Shown piece after piece: positions 23,276 to 32,992 of a stretch of 64,000 nt of DNA. Source of the DNA: Nereocystis luetkeana (Eukaryota; Sar; Phaeophyceae; Laminariales; Laminariaceae); contig JARUPZ010000006.1 of NCBI GenBank assembly GCA_031213475.1, positions 3,749,501-3,813,500 on the forward strand, read 5' to 3'. Positions within the stretch are counted from its first letter, which is position 1. Every line of letters starts with the position of its first letter. The notes below the pieces were generated by a model, which searched no databases, was not told the DNA's origin, and saw only the letters and a list, made by a program, of their open reading frames with translations. Position numbers and translations under genes: made by a program.

Positions 23276-23869
23276 TTCCTTCGGCAGGGGTCAACAACCC
23301 TTGTAGACGGGTGTCTCATGTTTTGGCCCCCTTGTTGGTGGGTGTCTGTGTGTGCTGGTTGGAAGGTTTTTGCGTTGTTGTGGTGCCGCGTGCTGTCCGT
23401 ATCGCTCGCCGTCGTGGTAAGATACGATGACTGCCGGGGTTGGGCATCGCGCTGACGCCGTCAGGCGGTATCGCGACATGCGACACACACGCCCGGCATG
23501 CGGGTTACTGAAGGAGGCGCACTTACTGCTACTGCTGCTGCTGCTGCTGTATGATACCCGGTAGGGCACCCTGTAAGAATACCGCGTGCTGGAAGTATTG
23601 CTGCTGTAATGGAATGGTACGGACGCATCGCCTGGTGGCGGCAGCAGTTGTCAGTGCTGCTGCAGAGCGCATCTTAATAGAGCTGCCATCGTGCTGCGCT
23701 GGTGGCTTTGCTCCCTAGAGCTCGACGCGGATGCCGCTCGGGACACAGCTTTTTGTCGCGGGGGGATACCGTTGGGGCAAGGGGAGTCGTGGACGTCGTG
23801 GGCAACAAGGAGGCAGACGAGTCTCCTGCGTGGCGTACGGGGGCCGTACTATTGCTACCTCTCTGCGGG

Positions 23870-24605
23870 CGTGCTGGGATCATTTTTGTACTATGTATCG
23901 ATACACCCCCCCCTGAACTCCTTAGGGGGTGCCGGGATAAGTTTTGCATTGTTTCGGGCTGGGGTCAAATAAGTACCTGGCTCTATTTACTATTTATTCC
24001 TCCTTGTAGGGGCTTGGAGGGGGTGCTTGGATCACTTTTTTTGCGGTGTTGATACCCCCCCGCCCCCAAAGGTGATGCCGGGGTCAATTTTTGTTTTCTT
24101 GCCCCTCCGCGAATGTGCTGTGGGGTCAAGTTTGTACTACCGGTGCTTCTGCCCCTCTGAGTTTCTACGGGTTATTTCTTTTGTGTGTCTCCCCTCCGCA
24201 GACGGCTTGGATCGAACATGTACCGTTTCTACCCTTCTGATAGGGTGTCTGGATCAATTTTGTACTACAGTTTTACCTATCTGCCCCTCTGCGAACTTTC
24301 GGGGGTCATTTTTGTACTACAGTATATCCACCCCTGTGAGAGGGTGTAGGGGGGCAAAATTGTAGTGTTCCTGCCCCTCCGCGGACGGGCAGGGGTCAGT
24401 TTTGTACTATTTCTACCCCTTTGAGGGGCTGTTCGAATCAATTGTGTACTATTTCTACCCCTGTGAGAGGGTGCCGGGATCCTATCTGTGTGATTCCAGC
24501 CCCTCCGCGGGCGGGTAGGGGTCTCTCTTGCATTTTAGTTTTACCCCTCTGATTGGGGGTGCGCCTGGATCGATTTTGTAATATTTTCTGTCTTCCTCGG
24601 AAGTG
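23870..24605 (+). repeat. Degenerate tandem array, 50-60 bp unit
   Basis: Repeated TCAATTTTGTACTA alternates with TTCTACCCCTCTGAGAGGGT or GCCCCTCCGCGGACGGG, at least ten diverged units. It lies 0.6 kb past the stop of the phosphatase-like gene. Confidence 0.75.
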
Positions 24606-24930
24606 CTCCTGTAGAATCAGGTTTGCCAAAGCATTGCTACCCCGTCGCCCCGTTGGGCCCTCCCCATCCGTTGTGCTGGTTGCATGTCCCGACGTGGCGG
24701 GCTGATTCGGCGTGATATTATGTCTTCACCAAGCGCCTTGGCATCGTGTTTGTTTGCTGCGCGGATTGCGCCGGTTAAATCCGAAAGACCTCGTTTTTGT
24801 GTATGCGTGTTACGCGCAGTGTATACCTCTGGCATGTGTACTGTCTAATTTTCAACTGCCGTGTGTTTGGTACTACCAGTAATGTTGGGAATTAGCCAGA
24901 AACCGGTATACCAGAGGTGGTGCTCGCCAG

Positions 24931-25413
24931 TTGGCGAGTGTACTCGTATGCAGAATCCGCGACAGGAATCACCTTTGTTATATCGCCAGGGCACATCGGT
25001 CAAGGCACCGCTGCACCGTGACCTGGACACAATTTTTACGGTGCACCGACTCCTGTCGACTCAGATCAGACTGGTTTTCACTATTGTACGGCGTGCGCGG
25101 TTTCACCGTTTCCTTTCGTTCGGAACATCGAACGATACGTCTAGCGGGCCCCGTCGACGTCGAACCCGTCGACTTCCTTGCCCCAAACAAGGCATTAGCA
25201 GCACATGTCGCACGGAGCAGCAACATCAGTCTGAACAAGAGAGACAGACAACAAAAGCGGGCTCAAAGATTACGCGCAACCCCACGAACACCGCCATACG
25301 GCTGCAGAGAGGTGGCCGTGATCCCCCCTCTAGCGCAACGTAGGCGTGAACAATTCCTTGCTGGGGCATTGAGCGAGGGGTCGACAGCCTCTCAATTCGG
25401 TACAAACGCCTAA
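24931..25413 (+). pseudogene. Coding-like fragment, possibly a tyrosine-recombinase N-terminal remnant
   Basis: An open frame of about 160 codons ends at TAA. The second half looks like protein: RLAGPVDVEPVDFLAPNKAL, then ARSSNISLNKRDRQQKRAQR and REQFLAGALSEGSTASQFGT. The last segment is reminiscent of the helical core-binding start of tyrosine recombinases of Crypton/DIRS-like elements (FxxGALSxxTRxxYxT), but the frame stops just there and no catalytic domain follows. I see no start codon with convincing context and no TIRs. This is an inference from a short resemblance and may be chance. Confidence 0.22.
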
Positions 25414-28400
25414 TGGTGTGCTATATACATTGTTCAGTGTCTCCACAAGGATTGTTTTACACCCCCGTTGTGCAAGGGGAGGGGGGGGGGGGGGGTCCCG
25501 GCCACCTGCGTAGCCACGTGGGGTTTGCAAATATAGTGAGGAGCCCCCGTCAGCCAGACAACGTTAACGTTAGGGTTACCCCGTACGGCACTGTAGTGGT
25601 ACACCCACACTGTAGTGGTATACCAGGTACCCACACTGTGGAGCCATGGCTCGAGATAGGAGGCTCATCATACAGATGCACGCTGTCACCAAGGCGCCAT
25701 ATACCAACAGCGCCAAGCACCATCACACGTCAGCGGTCTTTCGAGGCCCCAAAGGCCCAAGCGGCGTCCCTGTAGCGGCTGCAGCGCCCGGCGAGCGCAT
25801 TCATTTCCAGACAGGGAGTGGCCGATGCTGTAAATCGTACCAGTTAAGTTTCGGTCACAACTTCTCCCATCTCACGTTCCAAAAGCGGCACCAGGTATAC
25901 ACGTAGCGAATAGGATCTCTTCAGGCTTGCGCTTTATCATCGTGTCGTAGTATTGCACGGCACGCTCCGAAAAACAGGAAATAAAAAAAAACGCGATAAA
26001 CCATAATTTCACTCCCCGACAACGGTCGATGGTATACTCATCGGCCAAAACCGGACCCTCCAGGGCTTGAGAGGGTGTCTGGCAAATCTCGAATCGTTGC
26101 CGCCTTCGGGTTGTGTCCCCTCTTTTTGTTGTCTTTTTTACTTTCAGCTTGATTACTCGTGGCGATTTATCCCGTGCCTTAAAACAAAAATCACCCCCAA
26201 GCCGAGTATCACACACGACGGAACCTGAACACAAAAATCCCCCCCCCCTCTCTTCGAACAGCCTCTCCTCGCGAGAACAACACAATCGCGAAACGCAATG
26301 CCTTTAATGCATAGTATCGTATCGTACGTATCACCATCATCATCACCGTAGCACCACCCGACGGGCAGCGCTAACCTCAACCCGAACCTGCGCCGCGCAA
26401 CATACACGCCTCAACAGCCAAGGCACGACGAGACATCGGGCGTACAATACTGTACGGTGATGTCGTGTGAAATCACCAAAAAATAAATGCTCCCATGAAA
26501 AGCCCAAAAGTGGTCATATTCGATGGTTCGCCCCCCGTGCGCACATCAACATACAATAAAAAAAAAACGACTCAACACCACCGGGACGGGCGGAGCGGGG
26601 GGGGGGGAAGAGGCGACAAAAAAACGCCCAGATCGGGAGAGGGGGCGGGGGGGGTGGGGGGCTGGATGTGACAAAACGGGAGATAGATCAACGCTAAAAA
26701 GCGGCGGAGGACAGCTTAGCACCCACGCCTTAATTTTTCATTCGATCACCTCACGTCGCCCCCCCCATCGTCCCCACCCCCTCGCCCCTACCCTGATGAC
26801 GGCAGCTCGCTCACACGAGACTTGAGAATCGTCCACAACCACGGTTGACAATCCACAAAGATAAAACCAGCACCGACGGGGAAGGGTGGAATGAAAAAAC
26901 GAATTGCGTACGAACTCTCCCGGGCGGATGCTGAGACCCGAAAGTTCTACACGTGAAAACTACTACGAAAAATGACAGGGCGGTGTTTTGGGGTATGCCT
27001 ACCCCCGCCATTGTAAAACCTTTGCTATCAAATCGCCGCACACAGCGGAAAGCCAAGGGGCACACAGGCCCCAAGCAAAAAACGCCCCACCCTTCAAAAA
27101 TAAAAAACGAATGCAGCGACAGTCTGGAGAGATGTCTGCAAAAAACGCAACGCACCGCCTGGAAAACCCGGCACCTTCTGCTCGGCAAAGCGAATGCGTA
27201 CAAACCGCCAACATGGGCCTCCTATTCTTCAATATCCCACCGATCATTTGCAAAAAGCGGCAGAATTAGCTACTGTTGTACCTGGTAGGAGCAGCAGGAA
27301 AATATTCCGTTTTGCCTTCCCCCGCCTTCTTCCAACAACCCGCGTTCCCCCCCGCCCCGTCCACGTGCTGACCGTCAGAAAGCGCCCGTACTCCACGCCA
27401 CGATGTACCTCCCCTTCCCTTGGCGCGTCGACCTCAGGAGCTAAAAATAAAAAAACTTGCACATGCACCCGCCAAACCTTTTGCTGCTCCGACTGCCTTC
27501 CAAATTTGAGCTGCTCTGATTGCCCTTCAAACTATAAGCTGCCTTCATTTTTAATCCCCACTTACGAGAGGGCATTCGAAGCTCGAACCCATATTTTGGC
27601 CAAAAGTAGGCTGCCAGTGGGATCAAGAGATGCGTGCCAAGTTACCACAACAAACACGTTCCTTGATGTGCCCCCCCCCCACTCCTCCTCCACTTGCCCC
27701 CCTCCTCCTCTTCCCCGAAGAAAAACGCCACCGCCGGCTCCGGCCAGCCGCAGAAGCAGCTGCCCATCCTATTACTAGAATTCTGCCCGGAAAAAGCAAA
27801 GGGAAGCAAGAGCGGGCAGCGGCTACGATGCCAACAAAGGTCTACGGTATATATCTCCCCAGCCAAAAGAAAACGCCTATTAATAGCATAGGATAAAGCC
27901 CCTCGCCGTTTGCGCGTAGCGGTCCGTTTTTTGCTCCTCGTTTGACGGAACGGAGGCAACAGTAAAACGGACACGCCGGAAACGACCCGCCGCTAAAGAG
28001 GTGTCTCGCTGTCTTCCCCTGTACGTCTTGTCAAAACTGTCCGACAAGCCTTCCAGGGACAACAGCGGCCCCGTGTGCATCGATCAATCAGACCTGGCCT
28101 AACCAATTCACTCACAGAACGAACGAGCGCACGCACGCACGCACTGACGCACGTTCGTGCGCATTCCACGCCGACGGAACACCCTGAGAGCGGCGGTGGG
28201 CGATGCAGACCGGCTACCGCTTCATGTTCGGCCGACGCTTCTGCTGTTTTTTCCAAGGGCAAATGCGGCGGTACACCGGACGCTAACTTCAGCGGACGCA
28301 AATCCCAGCGACAGCCACCCTCAGCGGGGTCAACTTTTTTGCGGGGGCTACGCCCTGCGCAAGCTACACGCTCAGCGGGCGATAACCTAAGCGCAACTAC

Positions 28401-28439
28401 CCCAAAGCTGTGCATCAGCTATAGCACTCAGCCGGACGC

Positions 28440-29882
28440 TCAAGCGATAATGCAACTCCCACCCGACTTGGGTACCTTGCACGTCCCGAACATTTTCCTG
28501 TCCTCGGGATCCTGCGCGTACGGATCGGACTTCACCGCCTCCTCGAAAGCCGCGGCTCCCTTCCCCAGCTCCGCGGACAGCCCTTGCGCGGCCGATGCAA
28601 GGAACGACCCACCTTCATCCCCAGCATTCCCGACAGCGCCCGCCGCCGAGGCCACCGCCGCTTCCAAGCCCCTAGAGACGCCTTCCGTCGAGGGGAGAGA
28701 TTCGGCCGACTCGTCCTTCCCGCCCGCCACGCCTGCCATCATAGAGTCCACCTGCTTCTGGACCTCCCCCACCTTCGACTCCACGCCCTTAAGCGCCCCC
28801 TCCGCAGCTGTCAGGGATGACGACGCCGCCTTCTCCGCCTGTGTTGCCGCACCCTCAACCGACGACACCAAACCAGAAATCATGGAACCCATTCCCCCCG
28901 CGGCGGCGGCGGTAACGGCGGTGGCGGCGGCGGTAGCAGCGGCCGCAGCAGCCTGAGCACCCGCAACCGGCGTGACATCGTCCGCTATCGGTGCGGTGGG
29001 AGCGGCCCGGGGGGTCGCCGAAGCGGCGTCGCCGCCGCCGGGGAGTTGCGCGGCCGCGCTTTCAATAGCGGTGCTCACCTGGGTCTCTACCGTGTCTAGC
29101 GTGGATCTGAGGTTCCCTAGGGTTCCCTCCGCGGTGGAGATAGAGTTCGCCGCCACGTCCTCCGTGACCTTCACAGCTTGCTGGACCGAACCCATAATTC
29201 CCCCGAGCATGCCTCCCGCTACCGCCTCCACCCCCGAGACCTTCGTCGCCGTCGTGGCGAGCGCATTTTCTCCCGCGTCGGACGCAGCCGCCACTCCCGC
29301 GGTAAACGCCGCCTGCGCCCCCTCCGCGGATGCGGACACCGCCGCCCCCGCGTCCGTCGCTGCCGCGGTTACCGCAGCCGTGGTCTCCGCTATCGCCCCT
29401 TCTGTCGCGGCGGAAGCTGCCGCAGTTACAACAGCCGTGGTCTCCGCTATCGCCCCTTCTGTCGCGACGGAGGCTTCCGCAGCTTGCGTGGCGGCCTCCG
29501 CTCCAGCTGCCTCTATTGTCTCCACCGCATCTTCCCCCGCCGATTCGGCCGCGCTCTCCGCGCTCTCCGCGCTCTCGGACGCTTCTGCCGCGGCATTCAA
29601 CAGGGCGGTCTCCCCCGAGCTCGCCGCCGCCGAGGCGTTGTCGACGGCATCTCCTGCGGCGGCAGCCACGTCGCCCACCATCGGCACCTCGAGCTTCGCC
29701 GGCTTCGTTTCTTCCACACCTTCAACGATGGTTGCAGGAGCACTGTTCACAATTACGGAGGCGGTAGCAGCGGTGGCGGCGGCGGCGGCGGCAGCAGCAG
29801 CGGCGGGTTTCAGCGGCGCACCGTTAGCGGCTTTCTTCGCTTTCGCCTTGTTCTTTTTCGAGCCCTTGCTGTTACGGCCCAT
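28440..29882 (-). CDS. Ala-rich helical-repeat protein with C-terminal CaaX (CIIA) box
   Basis: An uninterrupted 480-residue frame starts with ATG at 29882. I do not recognise a family. Residues 1-26 are strongly basic (MGRNSKGSKKNKAKAKKAAN). The middle is about one-third alanine with Thr/Ser/Glu. Two related amphipathic stretches stand out, at about 226-280 (SISTAEGTLGNLRSTLDTVE) and 331-388 (SLTAAEGALKGVESKVGEVQ), as does a tandem duplication around EGAIAETTA at about 142-172. The tail is unlike the rest: PYAQDPEDRKMFGTCKVP and then SGGSCIIA. C-I-I-A is a textbook CaaX motif, with Ala favouring farnesylation, so a lipid-anchored peripheral membrane protein is a fair inference. The opposite strand is also widely open here, an effect of GC-rich codon positions; the sensible termini exist only on this strand. 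No intron is needed. It could be a stress/LEA-like or structural protein; function unknown. Confidence 0.68.
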   Translation of the reverse strand: MGRNSKGSKKNKAKAKKAANGAPLKPAAAAAAAAAATAATASVIVNSAPATIVEGVEETKPAKLEVPMVGDVAAAAGDAVDNASAAASSGETALLNAAAEASESAESAESAAESAGEDAVETIEAAGAEAATQAAEASVATEGAIAETTAVVTAAASAATEGAIAETTAAVTAAATDAGAAVSASAEGAQAAFTAGVAAASDAGENALATTATKVSGVEAVAGGMLGGIMGSVQQAVKVTEDVAANSISTAEGTLGNLRSTLDTVETQVSTAIESAAAQLPGGGDAASATPRAAPTAPIADDVTPVAGAQAAAAAATAAATAVTAAAAGGMGSMISGLVSSVEGAATQAEKAASSSLTAAEGALKGVESKVGEVQKQVDSMMAGVAGGKDESAESLPSTEGVSRGLEAAVASAAGAVGNAGDEGGSFLASAAQGLSAELGKGAAAFEEAVKSDPYAQDPEDRKMFGTCKVPKSGGSCIIA

Positions 29883-30329
29883 CTTGGTTCCTTCTTAAAC
29901 GCGGCCGAGCGCGCGCTCTGTCTCTCTCGGTGTCTGCCTCTTCTGTCTGCAGCTTCCCCTCGGTGGGCGTGTCAGCGCTTCGCGTGTCGTGTCCGCGGGT
30001 CTGTCTGCTTGGTTGGTGTGTGTAAGCCTCGCGCTCCTACCTCCCCGGGCTGAGTTCAAAACAAAAGTCCGCTTTCCCTACAACCCACCCCCCTCGTGCG
30101 CCTCTCCAAGCGTGTGATTCGTCCTCGCCTCTGAAAACCTCTGTCGATAATGATGCTCCTGCGGCTGCTTCTGCTTCTGCTGCTGCTGCCGATGCTGCTC
30201 TTGTCACGCTGTGCATCCGCCGGGCGTTCGGGGCGGGGAGGACAAACGAGACGCGCACGGGGGCGATGACAGCGGGAGCCGTGATAACCCGATTCGCCGT
30301 GTGAAGCAAGAAAAAAAAAAAAAAAACTA
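29883..30329. other. 5' flank of the Ala-rich gene
   Basis: On the minus strand this is upstream of the ATG at 29882. It is rich in CTCTCT and CTGCTGCTG on the plus strand (29910-29955, 30150-30195). No TATA-like element stands out. Confidence 0.35.
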
Positions 30330-30527
30330 CTACGGGGGACCGCAGTTAACCCATTTAGAACCGCAGCCCCATTTTGGGGACAAAGCACTCGAATTCTAAG
30401 CAATTTGTCCCCAAATCGGGACTGCGGTTCTCAAAGGGTTAATAGGACCTACGGTTTAGACAAAAACCTATATATTTGCCTTTTTTTACTAACAATATTA
30501 GGTCCTGTTTACTATGATCCCCCGTAA
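30330..30527. mobile_element. TA-MITE copy 2, split by a nested TTAA-MITE
   Basis: The left arm ends CTACGGGGGACCGCAGTTAA and the right arm CCCCGTAA, with TA flanks. The copy is interrupted at its internal TTAA by an 89-bp TTAA-MITE at 30350-30438; removing that plus one TTAA restores the normal family sequence. Confidence 0.85.
30350..30438. mobile_element. TTAA-MITE nested in a TA-MITE
   Basis: 89 bp beginning CCC and ending GGG, with arms ATTTAGAACCGCAG.../CTGCGGTTCTCAAA, flanked by exact TTAA at 30346-30349 and 30439-30442. The empty-site form exists in other TA-MITE copies, so the TTAA duplication is directly shown. This is the hallmark of piggyBac-type transposition. Confidence 0.88.
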
Positions 30528-32014
30528 TATGAAAAAAAAAACAATATGATACTCGTAGACTACTGTATACAGGTACATATACACGAGATTGAAGAAAAAA
30601 GGCAGTACGAGACCTTGCTAATTAATCGGGATTTGGTCTGATCGGCTTGCGGTCAGGGCCAGGGTTGCTCTGATTGGCTTAGGATGAGGGATAGGGTTAG
30701 TTCTATTCGTCTCGTACACAAAAAGTGTGTCAAACCATTTTATCGAGCAAGCGGTGGGCAACCCTGAGGAAAAAGAAAAAGAAAAAGAGCGTAGTGAAAC
30801 GGCAACCCAGTTTTTCGTAGTGCACAAAACAAAAAAAAGTACATCACGGACTCGTTTCCGCCGCACCGCACGTGCGCATGCATTGCGCTTTCGGTTTCGG
30901 CAAACATAGGGGTTATAGCGCGGGGAAAACACCCAAACACACAACCGTTGTGGGGTTGGGCACACGCCCCCCGTATCCCGTACGCAGCCCCTCCAATTGT
31001 CGCCGTTGTGGGTAAGTAAGTCGCGATTCGCATTCTCGGTATCTCGTCAGAGACGAGTTGTTCACGCACGAGTATTATACATAGTCCACGCTGTTTCTTT
31101 GTCGTGGTCGATCAGATTGACGGTGAACACCAACGGGCACAGACCTGATAGAAGCTAGACTACCGAGCAGCGGCGGCGGAACACACGACGCGAAGCACGC
31201 CACGTCTGGTTCGAAAGCCATGTCGAAGCTTAAAAGCACTTCTGACTTGCGAACATGACACGACAGGCCCGTAAGTAAACTCGGGCGGGGGTTGGGGGGG
31301 GGTCAAGACAACAGCACCAGGAGCATATGTACCTGGCGCATACAACTAGTAATGCGATGCCATGCATGTATACGCGGGGAGTACGGTACGTTGTACGAGC
31401 GATGCTATACGTACGAGGTACGAGTATACTTGCTGTACTCAGCATACGTGGTAAGACAGCAGTACTTTCAAGGCGTGTGTTTTTTTGTTTCATGGCCCTA
31501 CTGATATTATACCAACAAGCAAACCCGCCGGTCGACTCTTCGTGCGAGTATAGCATACCACCGCTTGTTTCCGGACAATGGACAATGAAACAGAGCCGTA
31601 GAGCCAAATACTCGGGATACGTTTGTAAATAAAATATTGATCGAAACGGTCGATCCTCCCTCGTCAGCTGGTCATCTCATCAACGGCAGCACCCACATCG
31701 ATCCCTGCTGCTCACCGACGCATCGTTTGCACGCACTATTGAGGTACCGCATACACACCGAAGAACCAAGGACCGCCGACTTTCTACACTTCGTCGGGTT
31801 TGGCAACAGCGCACATGTAGTCAACGGGGACAGAGGGTTGAGGTTGAGGCTCGAGAAGGACGAGGGCCCAAGGGGGAAGACAACAGCAGCTCGTGTATAC
31901 CTTTTCGAGGTTCCGCGTATCCGCAGGGAGCGTCCATGTACTGGCTAGTATCATGAATACCATACCCTATCCCCCACGTAAGGGAGTGCACGACACTTAC
32001 ACTTTTTCTTCTCT

Positions 32015-32336
32015 TTTTTTGTTCGTTCTTCTTTCGATTCTCGTTTTTATTTGTTTTGTTCTCTCTCCTTCATAGAATGTGCTTGTCGTGCCTGCCGTTT
32101 CCAGTACGAGGAGGCGGCATTGCATTGTCTGTCAACTCTGCATACTGCACTACATTGTACTCCTTGCAGTATCTCTGATGTGGCCTAGATCTATGACCAC
32201 AGACAGGGCTTGCATCTCTCTAGGATTCAAGAATCGGCAAGGAAACTGAGTGTGCTGGGTGTCGACGGGTAGAAGGAACAAAGGACGGTTTAATGTAAAG
32301 AACACACACACCGTACGACTCGTCAGAATCGCGACA
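32015..32336 (+). repeat. Dispersed repeat, copy 1 (LTR-like?)
   Basis: About 300 bp colinear with 55440-55738: CTTTCATAGAATRTG, CCAGTACGA, GATTSAAGAATCGG and GTGTCGACGGGTAGA. No matching coding region was found. A solo LTR is one reading. Confidence 0.55.
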
Positions 32337-32901
32337 TCGCGACCGAATATGCCTCGTAAAAATACTGGAATATAGCGTTTTTGTGAACACGATGGGTCTT
32401 GTAATTACTATGGTTCAGCTATTAATAATATTAATAGCGAATATCAGCTCTGAAATATATTATCAACACACCCTCGAGTGCCTCTGGTATTTTTTATGGG
32501 TTTCAGGTGGGCACCAGCGAGGCGTTTGCCCACGTCGCGTTCCATTCGATTTTCGCTTTCGGCAAAGAAGACAAAGAAACTAAACCGCTGTAAAAAACAC
32601 AAAACCAATCCACAAACCCCCGTGCGGCTCTACGTCAATGGTATTGTACCAAGGCTTCCAGGTCTTGGTATATACTAACGTCAGTAGTATTAATATTAAT
32701 AGTAGTGTGCTGTACCTGGCACGTGCCTGCGGCAAGATGGCAGGGCGTCAAAAACATAATCCCAGTTGCCTATTAATAGTACGGGAATCTACATCGCATC
32801 CGCTCTCGTACTGAAATCATGTGAAAATAAGCGATAACCCCTTACATTCATAATAGATTTTGGTGTTAAGACGTTGGCACAATAATGCTATTTCGTACTG
32901 G

Positions 32902-32992
32902 AAATTTTTAGAACCGCAGTCCCGTTTTGGGGGCAAACTACTGAAATTTCCAAGTAGTTTGTCCCCAAAACGGGACTGCGGTTCTAAACGGG
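32902..32992. mobile_element. TTAA-MITE
   Basis: Arms TTTTTAGAACCGCAGTCCCG and CGGGACTGCGGTTCTAAA with TTAA on the right; the left TTAACCC is eroded. Confidence 0.75.

Larger units (their letters stand above)
23276..28439. other. Intergenic, probable 3' flanks of two converging genes
   Basis: The phosphatase-like gene (+) ends at 23275 and the Ala-rich gene (-) ends at 28440, so both 3' untranslated regions must lie here. It also contains the array at 23870-24605, the fragment at 24931-25413, G-runs at 25480 and 26590-26660, and C-rich low-complexity DNA at 27660-27730. Polyadenylation signals could not be assigned. Confidence 0.45.

Noticed and set aside
27194..27778. A 194-codon plus-strand frame
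   Set aside because: Pro/Ser/Cys-rich low-complexity translation of C-rich DNA, probably in the 3' flank of the Ala-rich gene on the other strand.
28972..29898. A 308-codon plus-strand frame and a 291-codon one (29178-30053) opposite the Ala-rich gene
   Set aside because: They mirror the GC-rich, Ala-rich minus-strand gene; their products are low-complexity, and only the minus strand gives a basic start and a meaningful C terminus.
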